A stretch of DNA of 64,000 bases from Clostridia bacterium UC5.1-1C12 (GTDB taxonomy: Bacteria; Bacillota_I; Bacilli_A; Erysipelotrichales; Erysipelotrichaceae), in the NCBI GenBank assembly GCA_001305055.1, contig BBZX01000004.1, positions 236,113 to 300,112 of the forward strand. The letters are read 5' to 3'. Below, piece by piece: positions 35,111 through 44,658 of the stretch. The first letter of the stretch is position 1, and the number at the start of each line of letters is the position of its first letter. The notes under the pieces were generated by a model. That model did not search any database, had not been told where the DNA came from, and saw only the letters and a program-made list of their open reading frames with translations. The translations under genes were made by a program, and so were the position numbers.

Positions 35111-37039
35111 TTAATCTATAGACGATGCAATAAAATAAGCATCATTAGTTGCTTCTAAAACCTTGGCAACCTGTTTTAAATCACCGATAATATCCGTCTG
35201 CGGTGTAATTCCATAAAACTTTGACGCTTCTGATTGCTTTGAGCGAAGACCCACAGCTAATAAAATCAAACCGCCTTCAATAAATATTTCAAGCTGATCC
35301 TCATTAACAATTTTAACCCCATTAGATTTTATTTCTAACACCCGGCTATTCAAGTGCACTTCTAAATTTTGACACTTTCTAAGATGCTGACGAAGCGCTA
35401 TTTTATACAAAGCATTCCCTTTCGCTGCTAATTCATTACCCATTTCGATTATTGATACAGACTTGCCGCTTTCAGATAATTCAACAGCAAGCTCTGTACC
35501 GATCGTTCCGCCGCCTATGATTATGACCTTCTCTGTCACTGCATCAAACCCCTTTTCGTACAATGTGACTGCCTGTTCAGCAAACTCAATACCAGGTATA
35601 TCAGGAGTGATAAATTCAGCGCCTAAGGCAAGTATTAAATGGTCAGGTTTTAAGGATCTAACAAGTTCAGGTGTTGCTTTTACTGAACAACGAACATCAA
35701 CCTTGGATTTACATATTTGACCTTTCAAATATTCATAATAATTCCTTAAATCGGCCTTGTAGGGTCCATTTGCAGCTAGTTTAAGCTGGCCGCCAAGTTC
35801 ATCTGCGGCTTCTAAAAGAATGACCTGATGTCCCTTCTCATCCGCTGTAAGTGCTGCTTTCATTCCAGCTGGACCGCCGCCGATAACAACAACCCTTTTA
35901 GAATGCTCGATCTTTGCCAGCTTTAAAGGAACACGATTCTCCCGTCTGAAACGAGGATTTACAGAACACTGAACATTTGCATGCTCACTGGCAATATGAT
36001 AACAATGCAGGCATCTCAGACATGGCACGATGTCCTCATCTCTGCCTTCTCTGGCTTTAGCTGGCCACCATGGATCAGCAATCAGCTGCCGGCCAAGCAT
36101 TACACTATCGATCTTGCCTTCTCTTATTAATTCATCACAATATTGCGGATCGTTGACACCTCCGACCAAACAGACCTTCACCTTTAATTCTTTCTTGACC
36201 CTTTCTGCAAATTTCAAATTATAGAAACGAGGTTCAAAATTTGTTGTATGGGTATGAACATTAGCCTCATATTTATCTACTGTGCCGCCATAACAATCCA
36301 TACCTGCAGATATGTTAAACAAATCTACATATTCTTTTACTGAATCAATAAAATAGACCATATCATCTTCAGTATATGTTTCAGGTATAATAAGCTGTCT
36401 GGATATTCTGACCATAATGGGATAATTCGGACCCACTGCTTTTCTTACTGCGTAAAGGGCTTCTCTTGCAAACCTTGTTCTATTTTCCAATGATCCGCCA
36501 TATTCATCATGACGCTGATTCCAAACCGGCGATAGGAAAATCGAGCAATGACTGTCATGACCAAAATGCAGCATGATCATTCTTATACCAAAAGCTTTCG
36601 CTTTAACACATTCATCACAAAGCTTTTGAATCTGTTTCTGCATTTGCTCATGAGTCATAGCTCTGCCCATTTCACCAGTAAAACAAATGCCGTCACTTGG
36701 ACTCTGCACGCTGCCATCTTCATTTTTTTCTGGATGAAATGAAAACTCCATGATGCCGACAGCGCCTGCCTGTTCAATAATACTCCAAGTTTCTCTTGTA
36801 ACATCTCTCGCATATTTATCAAAAGGACTATCAGCTTTAGCAATATCAGCCGGGCCATATGAAGAAACTGCAATTGCAGCACTGCCGCCCTTCGCCTTAT
36901 CCGGCAGCGATATTCCGCCATAATAAGTACCGGACAGAAGCAAAGCGCGCGGTACACCCATTGGGGCTGCGATTATACGATTCTTAAGCATAATACCATT
37001 GATCCGCAATGGTGAAAATAAATCTGGATATTTAAGCAT
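35111..37039 (-). CDS. old-yellow-enzyme-type NADH:flavin oxidoreductase with Fe-S and FAD domains (copy 1)
   Basis: 642 residues, intact. The N-terminal FMN (beta/alpha)8 barrel has FSPLRINGIMLKNRI, MLHFGHDSHCSIFLSPVWNQR and HDEYGGSLENRTRF. A four-Cys cluster motif follows (CLRCLHC then QCSVNP, residues about 340-365). The C-terminal half has two dinucleotide loops, VVVIGGGPAGMKAAL and VIIIGGGTIGTELAV. This architecture matches 2,4-dienoyl-CoA reductase, enoate reductase and BaiCD/BaiH-type enzymes that reduce activated C=C bonds with NAD(P)H. AGGTGA precedes ATG 37039. The substrate is unknown; context suggests a glycoside-derived aglycone. Confidence 0.9.
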   Translation of the reverse strand: MLKYPDLFSPLRINGIMLKNRIIAAPMGVPRALLLSGTYYGGISLPDKAKGGSAAIAVSSYGPADIAKADSPFDKYARDVTRETWSIIEQAGAVGIMEFSFHPEKNEDGSVQSPSDGICFTGEMGRAMTHEQMQKQIQKLCDECVKAKAFGIRMIMLHFGHDSHCSIFLSPVWNQRHDEYGGSLENRTRFAREALYAVRKAVGPNYPIMVRISRQLIIPETYTEDDMVYFIDSVKEYVDLFNISAGMDCYGGTVDKYEANVHTHTTNFEPRFYNLKFAERVKKELKVKVCLVGGVNDPQYCDELIREGKIDSVMLGRQLIADPWWPAKAREGRDEDIVPCLRCLHCYHIASEHANVQCSVNPRFRRENRVPLKLAKIEHSKRVVVIGGGPAGMKAALTADEKGHQVILLEAADELGGQLKLAANGPYKADLRNYYEYLKGQICKSKVDVRCSVKATPELVRSLKPDHLILALGAEFITPDIPGIEFAEQAVTLYEKGFDAVTEKVIIIGGGTIGTELAVELSESGKSVSIIEMGNELAAKGNALYKIALRQHLRKCQNLEVHLNSRVLEIKSNGVKIVNEDQLEIFIEGGLILLAVGLRSKQSEASKFYGITPQTDIIGDLKQVAKVLEATNDAYFIASSID

Positions 37040-37070
37040 TTTATCACCTCAACACCATTATTAATGATAT

Positions 37071-37123
37071 AAATAAATCCTACAATTTCAGCTTTTGCAC
37101 ACTGGAAAGGCAGGATTTATTTT
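37071..37123. terminator. hairpin between the zinc-ribbon gene and copy 1 reductase
   Basis: AAATAAATCCT (37071-37081) pairs perfectly with AGGATTTATTT (37112-37122), spanning about 30 bases, with T-rich ends on both strands. It may act as a terminator or attenuator for the minus strand, leaving copy 1 and GH1 as a partly separate unit. Confidence 0.55.
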
Positions 37124-37160
37124 TAGTTTCAAGATTATTGTTGGTGCTCAAGCATCTCTT

Positions 37161-37505
37161 TTAACTTTGCACATTGCACATAAGTTTATGCCGCATTGAA
37201 TGGCATGTCGTTACTGAAAGATTTAAAACATCAGCCGTCTCTTTAAGTGTCATTTTATATAATTCACACTCAATAAAGTGCTCCCAAGTTTCTTTACTCT
37301 GATGACTTGAACAGAAAATGGTATCCTTATCCGCACTAAATGTTTTCCCACAGGTTTTGCACATGTAGCGCTGTTTTGATGAATGCCCATAACCGATTAT
37401 ACGCAATGAATCACAAGCCGGACATACAGACTGCTCCTTTTCACTTAATAATTTCATAAGACGTTCTCTGATCTGTCTCACTTCAGCAGCATCTTTTTTC
37501 TTCAT
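37161..37505 (-). CDS. transposase-like zinc-ribbon and HTH protein, stand-alone
   Basis: 114 residues. Two Cys pairs (CPACDS and MCKTCGKTF) form a zinc ribbon, followed by an HTH-like LKETADVLNLSVTTCHSMRHKL. This is the layout of the N-terminal DNA-binding part of IS1595-type transposases, but no DDE catalytic domain follows in any frame before 37045. The start ATG comes one base after the TAG stop of copy 2 reductase (TAGGATG), so it is likely cotranslated with that gene. It could be a truncated IS remnant or a domesticated regulator. No IS terminal repeats were seen. Confidence 0.65.
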   Translation of the reverse strand: MKKKDAAEVRQIRERLMKLLSEKEQSVCPACDSLRIIGYGHSSKQRYMCKTCGKTFSADKDTIFCSSHQSKETWEHFIECELYKMTLKETADVLNLSVTTCHSMRHKLMCNVQS

Positions 37506-37506
37506 C

Positions 37507-39391
37507 CTACAAATTGTGTCCTACAAAATATGCAATATTTACAGCATCAACAATTGCGCCAACTCTTTCACAATCACCAATCACAGATGTTTCAGGCGTA
37601 ATACCATAGAAAGATTCAGCCGCAAAAGTCTTTGAAACACGACCTGACGCATTAATAATCGTATCAAAAGGTATAATACGTTCACCCTTTTCATCTTTAA
37701 TTAACACTTCATGATCAGTAATAGATTGACAGCGGCAATTCATGTATATTTCAATATTCTTCTCTTTTTCAAGATGCTGAAGCAGAGCCGTTCGATAAAG
37801 CATATTCCATTTGATGCCAATGCTCCCGTCATTTCAATAAGTTTTACCTTCCTATTTAATAAAGACAACTCTAAAGCAAGCTCACAGCCAATTGAACCGC
37901 CGCCGACAATAACAATCTCATTTCCTAATGCCGCCAAATTATCGATTGCGGTAAGGCAATCCAACATTTTTTCCTGACCCACTATCGGTAATTGTTTTGA
38001 ATCAGAGCCAAGAGCCAGAATTAAACTATCCGGCTTTAATTGTTTAACTAATTGAGGATTAGCAGATGTGTCAAGCATGACTGTAACTGACGATTTTTCT
38101 ATCTGTTTAATCAGATGCTTCAAATATTGATGCAAATCTTCTTTAAATGGCCCTTTTGCTGCCCAGATCAATAACCCGCCAAGCTGTTTTTCCTTTTCAA
38201 TAAGAATTACTTCATGCCCTTTCTTCGATGCTGCTAAAGCCGCATTCATGCCGGCCGGACCACCGCCTATAATCACTGCTCTTTTATGCATAAAGGCAGC
38301 GGTGTTTGAAGTGTCAGCCGATTTTCACGTCGGAAACGCGGATTTACTGAGCATTGTACATTCCAATGATCACTGGCTATGTGATAACATTGCATACACC
38401 GAATACATGGCACAATCTCTTCATCATGTCCATAAAGTGCTTTTTTAGGCCAGTAAGGATCAGCAATTAGAGAACGGCCAAACATACAGCAGTCAGCAAC
38501 TCCATCGTGAATCAAAGCTTCTGCTTCTTTCGCATTCATCACTGCACCCACTAGGCATACCAATAACTTAGAATGCATTTTCAGTTTTTTAGCAAATTCC
38601 TGATTATATGCATGAGGCTCAAAAATAGTCGGCACCGCATGAACATTAGCTGCATGAACTACATCCATCCCACAGCTCACATTGACCATATCGACAAGAT
38701 CCTCCACCGACAGCAAAAACTGCAGCATATCTTCTTCAGAATATGTTTCAGGGACTATCAATTGTCTGGAAATCCTTAAAATAATTGGATAATCTTGTCC
38801 AACAGCTTGACGCACAGCAATTAATGCCTCCTTCAGAAAACGGCTTCGATTTTCTAAACTGCCGCCATATTCATCGTGGCGCTTGTTCCATACAGGCGAG
38901 AGAAATTGTGAGCCTAGTGAATCGTGCCCAAAATGCAGAGTCACCGCATCAAAGCCAATGTTTTTACATTTAACACAGAATGCGCTCATTTCATGAATCT
39001 GTGAAGCCATCTTCTCATGAGTAAACGCCTTCATTTTAACACCATCAAAACGCATGCCATCCATGGGGCCATAGACAAATCCCTCTTCATCAGGGATCAT
39101 TGAAAAGAAACCTACTTCACATGCAACCTTCGCGCCGTCTTGTTTCGCGGTATTAATTTGTTCCTTTGTCACATCAAGCTCATATTTACTAAAAATATCT
39201 ATGCCTTCAGCTGGGATATGGACTAATGCACTGCCACCCATCGACCTATCCCACGCACTCATTGCACCATAGTTGGTACTTGATATTAATTTATGAGAAG
39301 CAATAATCCCCATCGGTGCAGCAAGGATCCGATTCCTCAGCATCATGCCATTCACCTTTAATGGTGAAAATAGATTCGCATATTTCATCAT
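37507..39391 (-). CDS. old-yellow-enzyme-type NADH:flavin oxidoreductase (copy 2, two one-base frameshifts)
   Basis: About 628 residues. The N-terminal FMN barrel shows LFSPLKVNGMMLRNRIL, TLHFGHDSLGSQFLSPVWNKR and HDEYGGSLENRSRF; the Fe-S motif CIRCMQC and QCSVNP follows; the FAD part has AVIIGGGPAGMNAAL and EIVIVGGGSIGCEL. One base is missing in a T run at 38292-38294 (just before the FAD domain) and one at 37805-37806 (GN then MLYRTALLQHLEK). It is clearly a paralogue of copy 1 and copy 3. ATG 39391 overlaps the stop of the upstream small membrane protein. Confidence 0.88.
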
Positions 39392-39661
39392 AAATAAATC
39401 CCTGTAGAATAAATTCCCAAAAGGATAAGAACGGCGCCAAGTATAAATTTAGATATGCCATTTATCTTTACTTTTTTAAACCAAGCCTTAAAAAGGCGGC
39501 ATTGTTAAAATAGCTACACCTAAAAAACAAAGTGAACTGAGCCATGCCCCAGCAATCAGAAATAAACAGGTCATTAATATAAACACCACAGGTATCACCC
39601 AAGCATAGATTCTCATCATCTTTGCGTTAAACTCTGGATCACCAAGATAAAGCTTGTTCAT
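39388..39661 (-). CDS. small membrane protein, unknown (one-base insertion)
   Basis: About 90 residues with three predicted helices. It begins MNKLYLGDPEFNAKMM, then IYAWVIPVVFILMTCLFLIAG, SSLCFLGVAIL, and in the restored frame FILGAVLILLGIYS. An extra T in the T5 run after PPF (about 39494-39500) ends the frame early. Both ends overlap neighbours by one or a few bases (TGATG at the start, ATGA at the end), a strong sign of translational coupling with the 79-residue protein and the copy 2 reductase. No homologue was recognised. Confidence 0.55.
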
Positions 39662-39900
39662 CATAAGATTCTCCCTTCATGATCAATTAACTGAATATTA
39701 GTATAGGCATTTTTCAATTCAGGCAAGTCAGCAATGAACTTTTTGACAATTGACTTAGCCTTTGCATCACTTTCTGCGTCATGTTTAACCTTTAAAGTTA
39801 ACCCCATTAATTCTACGACTTCAAAAGTGACTCCTTCATATTTCAAACCATTTAGTTTTTCATTCAATAATTTAGCTTTCGGACATCCGATCTGCAGCAT
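39661..39900 (-). CDS. hypothetical 79-residue protein
   Basis: Soluble and not recognised. It starts MLQIGCPKAKLLNEKLNG with AGGAGG eight bases upstream of ATG 39900 and contains a central TFEVVELMGLTLKV and a C-terminal KNAYTNIQLIDHEGRIL. Its stop shares an A with the start of the small membrane protein (TGATG). It follows the EIIC gene past a terminator-like hairpin. Confidence 0.65.
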   Translation of the reverse strand: MLQIGCPKAKLLNEKLNGLKYEGVTFEVVELMGLTLKVKHDAESDAKAKSIVKKFIADLPELKNAYTNIQLIDHEGRIL

Positions 39901-39915
39901 AATTCTGCCTCCTTT

Positions 39916-39945
39916 TCTATAAAACAAGAGCAGCCAGAGCTGCTC
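39916..39945 (-). terminator. terminator after PTS EIIC of locus 3
   Basis: GAGCAGC (39928-39934) pairs perfectly with GCTGCTC (39939-39945) over a four-base loop. On the minus strand TTGTTTTAT follows. Transcripts could end here or read through into the oxidoreductase genes. Confidence 0.7.
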
Positions 39946-39957
39946 CTAAATTTCTAC

Positions 39958-41232
39958 TTATGCACTTACAGCAGCTTCTGCTTCTTCTTTGCATGCCTGC
40001 CGGTCAATGATCTTAACAAATGGATACCAGATTGCCATATCAATTAATATGATAACAACCTGTAGCAAGGCTCCCTGCCATGGCACGGAATTTGTCAGAA
40101 TACCTTGAAGAATACCCGGCACTGTCCAGCTTGGGTTAACACCGGTAAAACGAGCGATTAAACCAAAGGCAACTGCCCCATAGGCAACGCATGTATTAAC
40201 AATAACACCACCGATATAAGGAATAAATAATAATGGATTAAGCATGATCGGCAGACCAAACAGGAGAGGTTCACCAATATTAAAGATTTGTGGAACAAAA
40301 GCAACCTTAATCAGCTGTCTGTAACGTTTAGATTTTGCTAATACCAGCAATAAGATGGCTAAGCCTAACGTTGCGCCGATCCCTCCCATCTGAATCGTAT
40401 TCAGCAAGCCATAGGAATAAATGTTAGGGATTGGCAAACCAGCAGCAATTGCGGCAGCATTTTGTTCACAGGCTGCAATAGCTAAAGCATCCATAAATGG
40501 CACAACGCTTGAACCATGGATACCGCAGAACATTGCCAATGTCATCATTAATTCGGTAATTAACAAACCAAAGAAGCCTGTACCTAAATTAGAAAGCGGC
40601 GTTTGAATGAATGTATAAATCAGCTGATGAATTGAACCAAAAGAGGTAGCCGCTAATGCCTGTCCTGCTAAACTGCAGCCAAACACAATGATAAAGGCAG
40701 GAATTAAAACAGCGAAGGTAGCTTCAATATAATGCGGTACGCCGGCTGGCATCTTAATTGTAATATTGTGATCCTCACATAACTTGATAAAACGAACAAC
40801 CAGATAAACAACCAAAAAGGCTGTGAACATTCCCTTATGTCCTAACCAGTCAGCTGGGATTGCAGTGTAAAGCTGTGTAGGTGTCAGCAATAAAAATGCG
40901 GCAATTGCCAATGGTACACAGGACAGCGGCTCCTTCATCTCAAGCCGTTTCGCATAAAGATACGGTAATACCAACACAACATAAAAAGCGATACTGCTCA
41001 GTGTCCAGCTTTGCGCATTCATAAAAGCTGTTAAAATCATAGGATTAGCAGCTAAAAATGCCTGCCATGGTCCTAGATCAATAAATGCAAACAAACAAGC
41101 AAATGAACCAATAACGGTGATTGGCAGCAATACCTGCATCGCTTCTGCCAATGCGTTCAAGAATTTCATCTTATGAACCCATTCAGCTAATGGTTCCACA
41201 AAACCTGATATCTTCTCCATCAGTTTTTCCAT
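39958..41232 (-). CDS. PTS cellobiose-type EIIC permease (locus 3)
   Basis: 424 residues, intact. It has about ten hydrophobic segments and the Lac family signatures MPAGVPHYIEATFAVLIP and IFNIGEPLLFGLPIMLNP. It transports and hands over the sugar to EIIB. Compared with EIIC of locus 2 it has a different N-terminus (KISGFVEPLAEWVHKMKFL), so substrate range may differ. Confidence 0.93.
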   Translation of the reverse strand: MEKLMEKISGFVEPLAEWVHKMKFLNALAEAMQVLLPITVIGSFACLFAFIDLGPWQAFLAANPMILTAFMNAQSWTLSSIAFYVVLVLPYLYAKRLEMKEPLSCVPLAIAAFLLLTPTQLYTAIPADWLGHKGMFTAFLVVYLVVRFIKLCEDHNITIKMPAGVPHYIEATFAVLIPAFIIVFGCSLAGQALAATSFGSIHQLIYTFIQTPLSNLGTGFFGLLITELMMTLAMFCGIHGSSVVPFMDALAIAACEQNAAAIAAGLPIPNIYSYGLLNTIQMGGIGATLGLAILLLVLAKSKRYRQLIKVAFVPQIFNIGEPLLFGLPIMLNPLLFIPYIGGVIVNTCVAYGAVAFGLIARFTGVNPSWTVPGILQGILTNSVPWQGALLQVVIILIDMAIWYPFVKIIDRQACKEEAEAAVSA

Positions 41233-41256
41233 ATTCCTTTTTCTCCTTTTCTTTCG

Positions 41257-41568
41257 TTATTCAGTTTTTAAGCATTCAAGTGCAGCTTTTAATACTTTTT
41301 CACCATTCATCATGCCGTAATCTACGGTATCAATTACCATAAATTTAACCCCTTGGTCGGCATACTGCTGTTCAAATGTCTTTTTCTTAAAACGCACCTG
41401 AGGGCCTAAAAGTACGATATCAGCAGCATCGATAATTTCTTGTAATTTTGTATACGGATACGCATTAACAGTCACATCGACACCTTGTGCGACCGCCGCA
41501 TCCTTAATGCGATCAGTCATCATGCCAGTACTTGCGCCATGTTCACAGACTAAAATAATATTGTACAT
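41257..41568 (-). CDS. PTS cellobiose-type EIIB (locus 3)
   Basis: 103 residues. NIILVCEHGASTGMM carries the phosphocysteine at about residue 8 and LLGPQVRFKKK is typical. It lies 24 bases before EIIC and 17 bases after EIIA. Confidence 0.93.
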   Translation of the reverse strand: MYNIILVCEHGASTGMMTDRIKDAAVAQGVDVTVNAYPYTKLQEIIDAADIVLLGPQVRFKKKTFEQQYADQGVKFMVIDTVDYGMMNGEKVLKAALECLKTE

Positions 41569-41585
41569 AGAACTCCTCCTTTTAT

Positions 41586-41901
41586 TTAACGTGTCTGATA
41601 AACACGTACAAACCGTTTTGCAAGCTCATTGGTTAATTCTGCACCGCTTAAATGATTTGAAGCATGGATCAGCATCATTGAAGCAGGTATACAGCCGGGA
41701 TTCCTCGCTTCTTCAACAAGCAGTGAAGTATGAATTTCATGGGCTTTTTTAATCGCTTCATCACTTTGGGATAGATTCATTTCCGCAAGATCAAACGCTT
41801 TTATTTTCAGCATTTTCAATCGCTTCCATGGAATAACTCTTACTATCGCCAGCATGTGCAATAATTTGACACGCGATTTCATTCACTTGTTTGATTGTCA
41901 T
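41586..41901 (-). CDS. PTS lactose/cellobiose-type EIIA (locus 3, one-base insertion)
   Basis: About 104 residues. MTIKQVNEIACQIIAHAGDSKSYSMEAIE begins at ATG 41901 behind AAAGGAG. One extra base in the A run at 41799-41802 breaks the frame; without it the protein reads NAENKAFDLAEM. The phosphorylated His is in MMLIHASNHLSG. First gene of the minus-strand operon and divergent from the LicR-type gene. Confidence 0.85.
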
Positions 41902-42056
41902 TTTCTCTACTCCTTTACTACCTGCTTTCAGTTTATCATTCACTCTTTTTTGACAATCTTACAATTTGCCCGGCTGCCATGCAAAAGTACAAAGTTTTTA
42001 AAAATTAAGATTAGGATATAATAATTTCATAAAGATGGGTGGACAGGAGGTTAAGC

Positions 42057-43974
42057 ATGGCAAATGAAGATAATAAACTGCAAATAATATCTTATTTGCA
42101 TAACCAGACGACATGGGTTACTACTACCGACCTTTCTTCATTTCTGAACATATCAGTCAGAAATATCAAGTATTGTATTGCTGACATCAATAAACAATAC
42201 GATCAATTGATATCTTCATCGAATAAAGGTTATAAAATTAATCATGATAAAGCTGCCCAGATTCTGAACAGTTATGAAAAGTTAGCAATTCCCAGAAACT
42301 ATGAAGAACGTAAAAGTTATATTATTAATACTCTGCTTCTTGAAAAGCAGCGATTATCAATCAGTGAGCTATCTGATCAGCTATGCATCTCACCGGTTAC
42401 TTTGCAGAATGAGCTTTCTAAAATACGTACCGAGCTATCAAAATTCCATCTAAATATTCATACGAGAAATGATATTGTGACAATTACCGGTTTAGCTAAA
42501 GACAAAAGATCAATTATCCTTAGCTTAATAAATGATGAGATCAAGCATTCTTACTTTTCTATTGAAAGAATTCAGCAATACTTTACAAATGTTGATTTAA
42601 AAAAGTAGAAAAACTGATTCTTATGGTATTAAATCGTTATGAATATTTTTTAGACAACTATTCTTTACTGAATTATGTGCTGCATATTGCATTAACTATT
42701 GAAATCAGATCCAATAACATGCCTTTTCCTGATGTAAATCGATTTGATACCAGTAAAATGATTGAATTTACTTCCCCTCATGTAATTCAAATCGTTAATG
42801 ATTTATATAATGAATTAAAGCTTTTATATAACACGGATTACACATTAGAAGATATCTATCAGGCAAGTATACTGATGATGACACATGTGGTATCCAATCA
42901 GTTAGAGACAATCAGTTATTCACAATTGGGTGCCATGGTAGGCAATGATATCATTCAGCTGCTTGAAAAGATTACCGCTTCCGTCAATACAACTTATTGC
43001 ATTGACCTTAACGATGAAGATTTTTCTTGTGCGCTTTTCATTTCATTTTAAAGAATCTGCTGATCCGCCTTGTTCATCAAATTCCTATCACCTGTCTGCA
43101 ATTCAACAGTATAAAGAATGACTATCCCCTGATTTATGCAATCTCAGTACATATTTCAGATGTCATTTATCATGCTACAAACCATGTGCTGCCAGAAGAT
43201 GAAATTGCTTATATCGCTTTACATATCGGGGTTTTAATGGAAGCTAATAAAGCTGCTTCAGAACGTGTCAGCTGCCTCATTGTCTGTCCGGATTATAATA
43301 TCATCGGTAAAAATATCTTTAAGAAATTATCGGCTATGTTTTCAGATAAAATGTTGATCCGTAATATTGTTACTGCAATCCGCGAAGATACCGATTTATC
43401 TAAAATCGATTTAATTCTGACAACTGAAATATTAGAAGCTTCGATTGTTATCAGGCAGTATATGATTGAACCTTTTTTATCAGAAGCGAATATACGTACT
43501 ATTTTTGATATAATTGAAGATATCAAGAGTAATAAAAAGAAAGAATATTATTCGTCAAAAGATCATGTATTTCTTTCATGAAGATTTATTTTTCGCAGGC
43601 GAGTCCTTTGAAATGATACTGATGCTATTGAGCGTATATGTGACACAATGATTGATAAACAATATGTAGAAGATAATTACAAAGATGAAATATATGCTCA
43701 TGAAAAAATCAGTCCTAGTTCTTATGGGAATACGGCAATACCGCATCCGCTTGATAATAATGCAAAGTCAAGTGTTATTGCTATTTCTATCAATCCTAAT
43801 CCAATTCATTGGGGATTTAATGAAGTAAATATTGTGTTCATGCTTTCTTTAATGGAAGATGATCGTGAATTATTCTCGGATATCTTTGAATTTATTACAC
43901 AGCTGATGAAGGATGACGCTATTTTTAAGAAAATAATGAGTATTCAAACTTTGATGAATTCATCAATTTGTTAG
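42057..43974 (+). CDS. LicR-type PRD transcriptional regulator of locus 3 (four frame errors)
   Basis: About 639 residues when corrected. Two N-terminal HTHs (TTDLSSFLNISVRNIKYCIADI and ISELSDQLCISPVTLQNELSKI), PRD1 with LHIALTIEIR, PRD2 with IAYIALHIGVLMEA, an EIIB-like domain with SCLIVCPDYN and a C-terminal EIIA with NTAIPHPLD. Bases are missing at 42599-42604 (A6), about 43035-43047 and about 43611, and one is extra at 43557-43560. It should sense phosphorylation by PTS and activate the EIIA-EIIB-EIIC genes from the 155-base divergent region. GGAGG precedes ATG 42057. Confidence 0.85.
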
Positions 43975-43998
43975 TTTCATTATACTAGGGGGTAATTT

Positions 43999-44568
43999 AT
44001 GAAAAAGGTTAAAATTGCAAGCAATAAAAAGGGCGCACCGATTAAACGGCTGATTGCTTACTTCATTGATTGGTATCTGTCTGCCTTATGTTTTTCTTTT
44101 GCGGTTGTAATGATAACCAGTATTGTGCAAAAGGAACTTATTATAGAAAATCAATTAGCAAATTTACCACTAATGGCAGCATTTATCGCATTAGTATTAG
44201 GTATGCTGCTGACGGTTCTGTACTTTCTATTGCCAACCTTGCTGATGAAAGAAAAATATGCAGGACAGACAATTGGCAAGATGATAATGAAATTGAGAGT
44301 TGTTAAAGATGACGACAGTCCTGTCAATTTAAAAGCATTGATCATTCGCTACTTCATTGGTTTGATTTTGATTGAAGGAACATTAAATAGTGCATCAAAT
44401 GCATTACGTACTTTTATTAGTATGCTAGCTGGAAATGTTGTCAGCCAAACGGTTTTGACACTGGAGCTTGCCATAACTTTTCTGTCAATTGTATTAATGT
44501 TTGTAAGACCTGAAGGAAATATGCTTCACGATATACTGGCAAAAACTAAAGTTATAGAAGCTGAATAA
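43999..44568 (+). CDS. RDD family membrane protein
   Basis: 189 residues with four hydrophobic segments. It starts with a basic stretch, then RLIAYFIDWYLSALCF with the family's R and D residues in the first helix, and a second YAGQTIGKMIMKLRVV signature. RDD proteins are poorly characterised membrane proteins, some linked to ion or compatible-solute movement. It follows the LicR-type gene by 24 bases on the same strand and ends with a terminator, so it belongs to the regulator's transcript. Confidence 0.82.
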   Translation: MKKVKIASNKKGAPIKRLIAYFIDWYLSALCFSFAVVMITSIVQKELIIENQLANLPLMAAFIALVLGMLLTVLYFLLPTLLMKEKYAGQTIGKMIMKLRVVKDDDSPVNLKALIIRYFIGLILIEGTLNSASNALRTFISMLAGNVVSQTVLTLELAITFLSIVLMFVRPEGNMLHDILAKTKVIEAE

Positions 44569-44576
44569 TAATGGAT

Positions 44577-44617
44577 AATCCTTTGTATGACCAATAATTT
44601 AGCAAAGGATTTTTTTG
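44577..44617 (+). terminator. terminator of the LicR-RDD transcript
   Basis: AATCCTTTG (44577-44585) pairs with CAAAGGATT (44603-44611), followed by a T7 run. Confidence 0.85.
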
Positions 44618-44650
44618 TTGAAAAAGCTCCTGATGAACAAGAGCTTTCCT
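44618..44650 (-). terminator. terminator of copy 3 reductase
   Basis: AAAGCTC (44623-44629) and GAGCTTT (44641-44647) form the stem; on the minus strand TTTTC follows. It lies eight to ten bases past the stop. Confidence 0.65.
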
Positions 44651-44658
44651 TTGTTTTA

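Noticed and set aside
37045..37160. Intact insertion sequence
   Set aside because: No catalytic transposase domain, terminal inverted repeats or target duplication were found around the zinc-ribbon gene.
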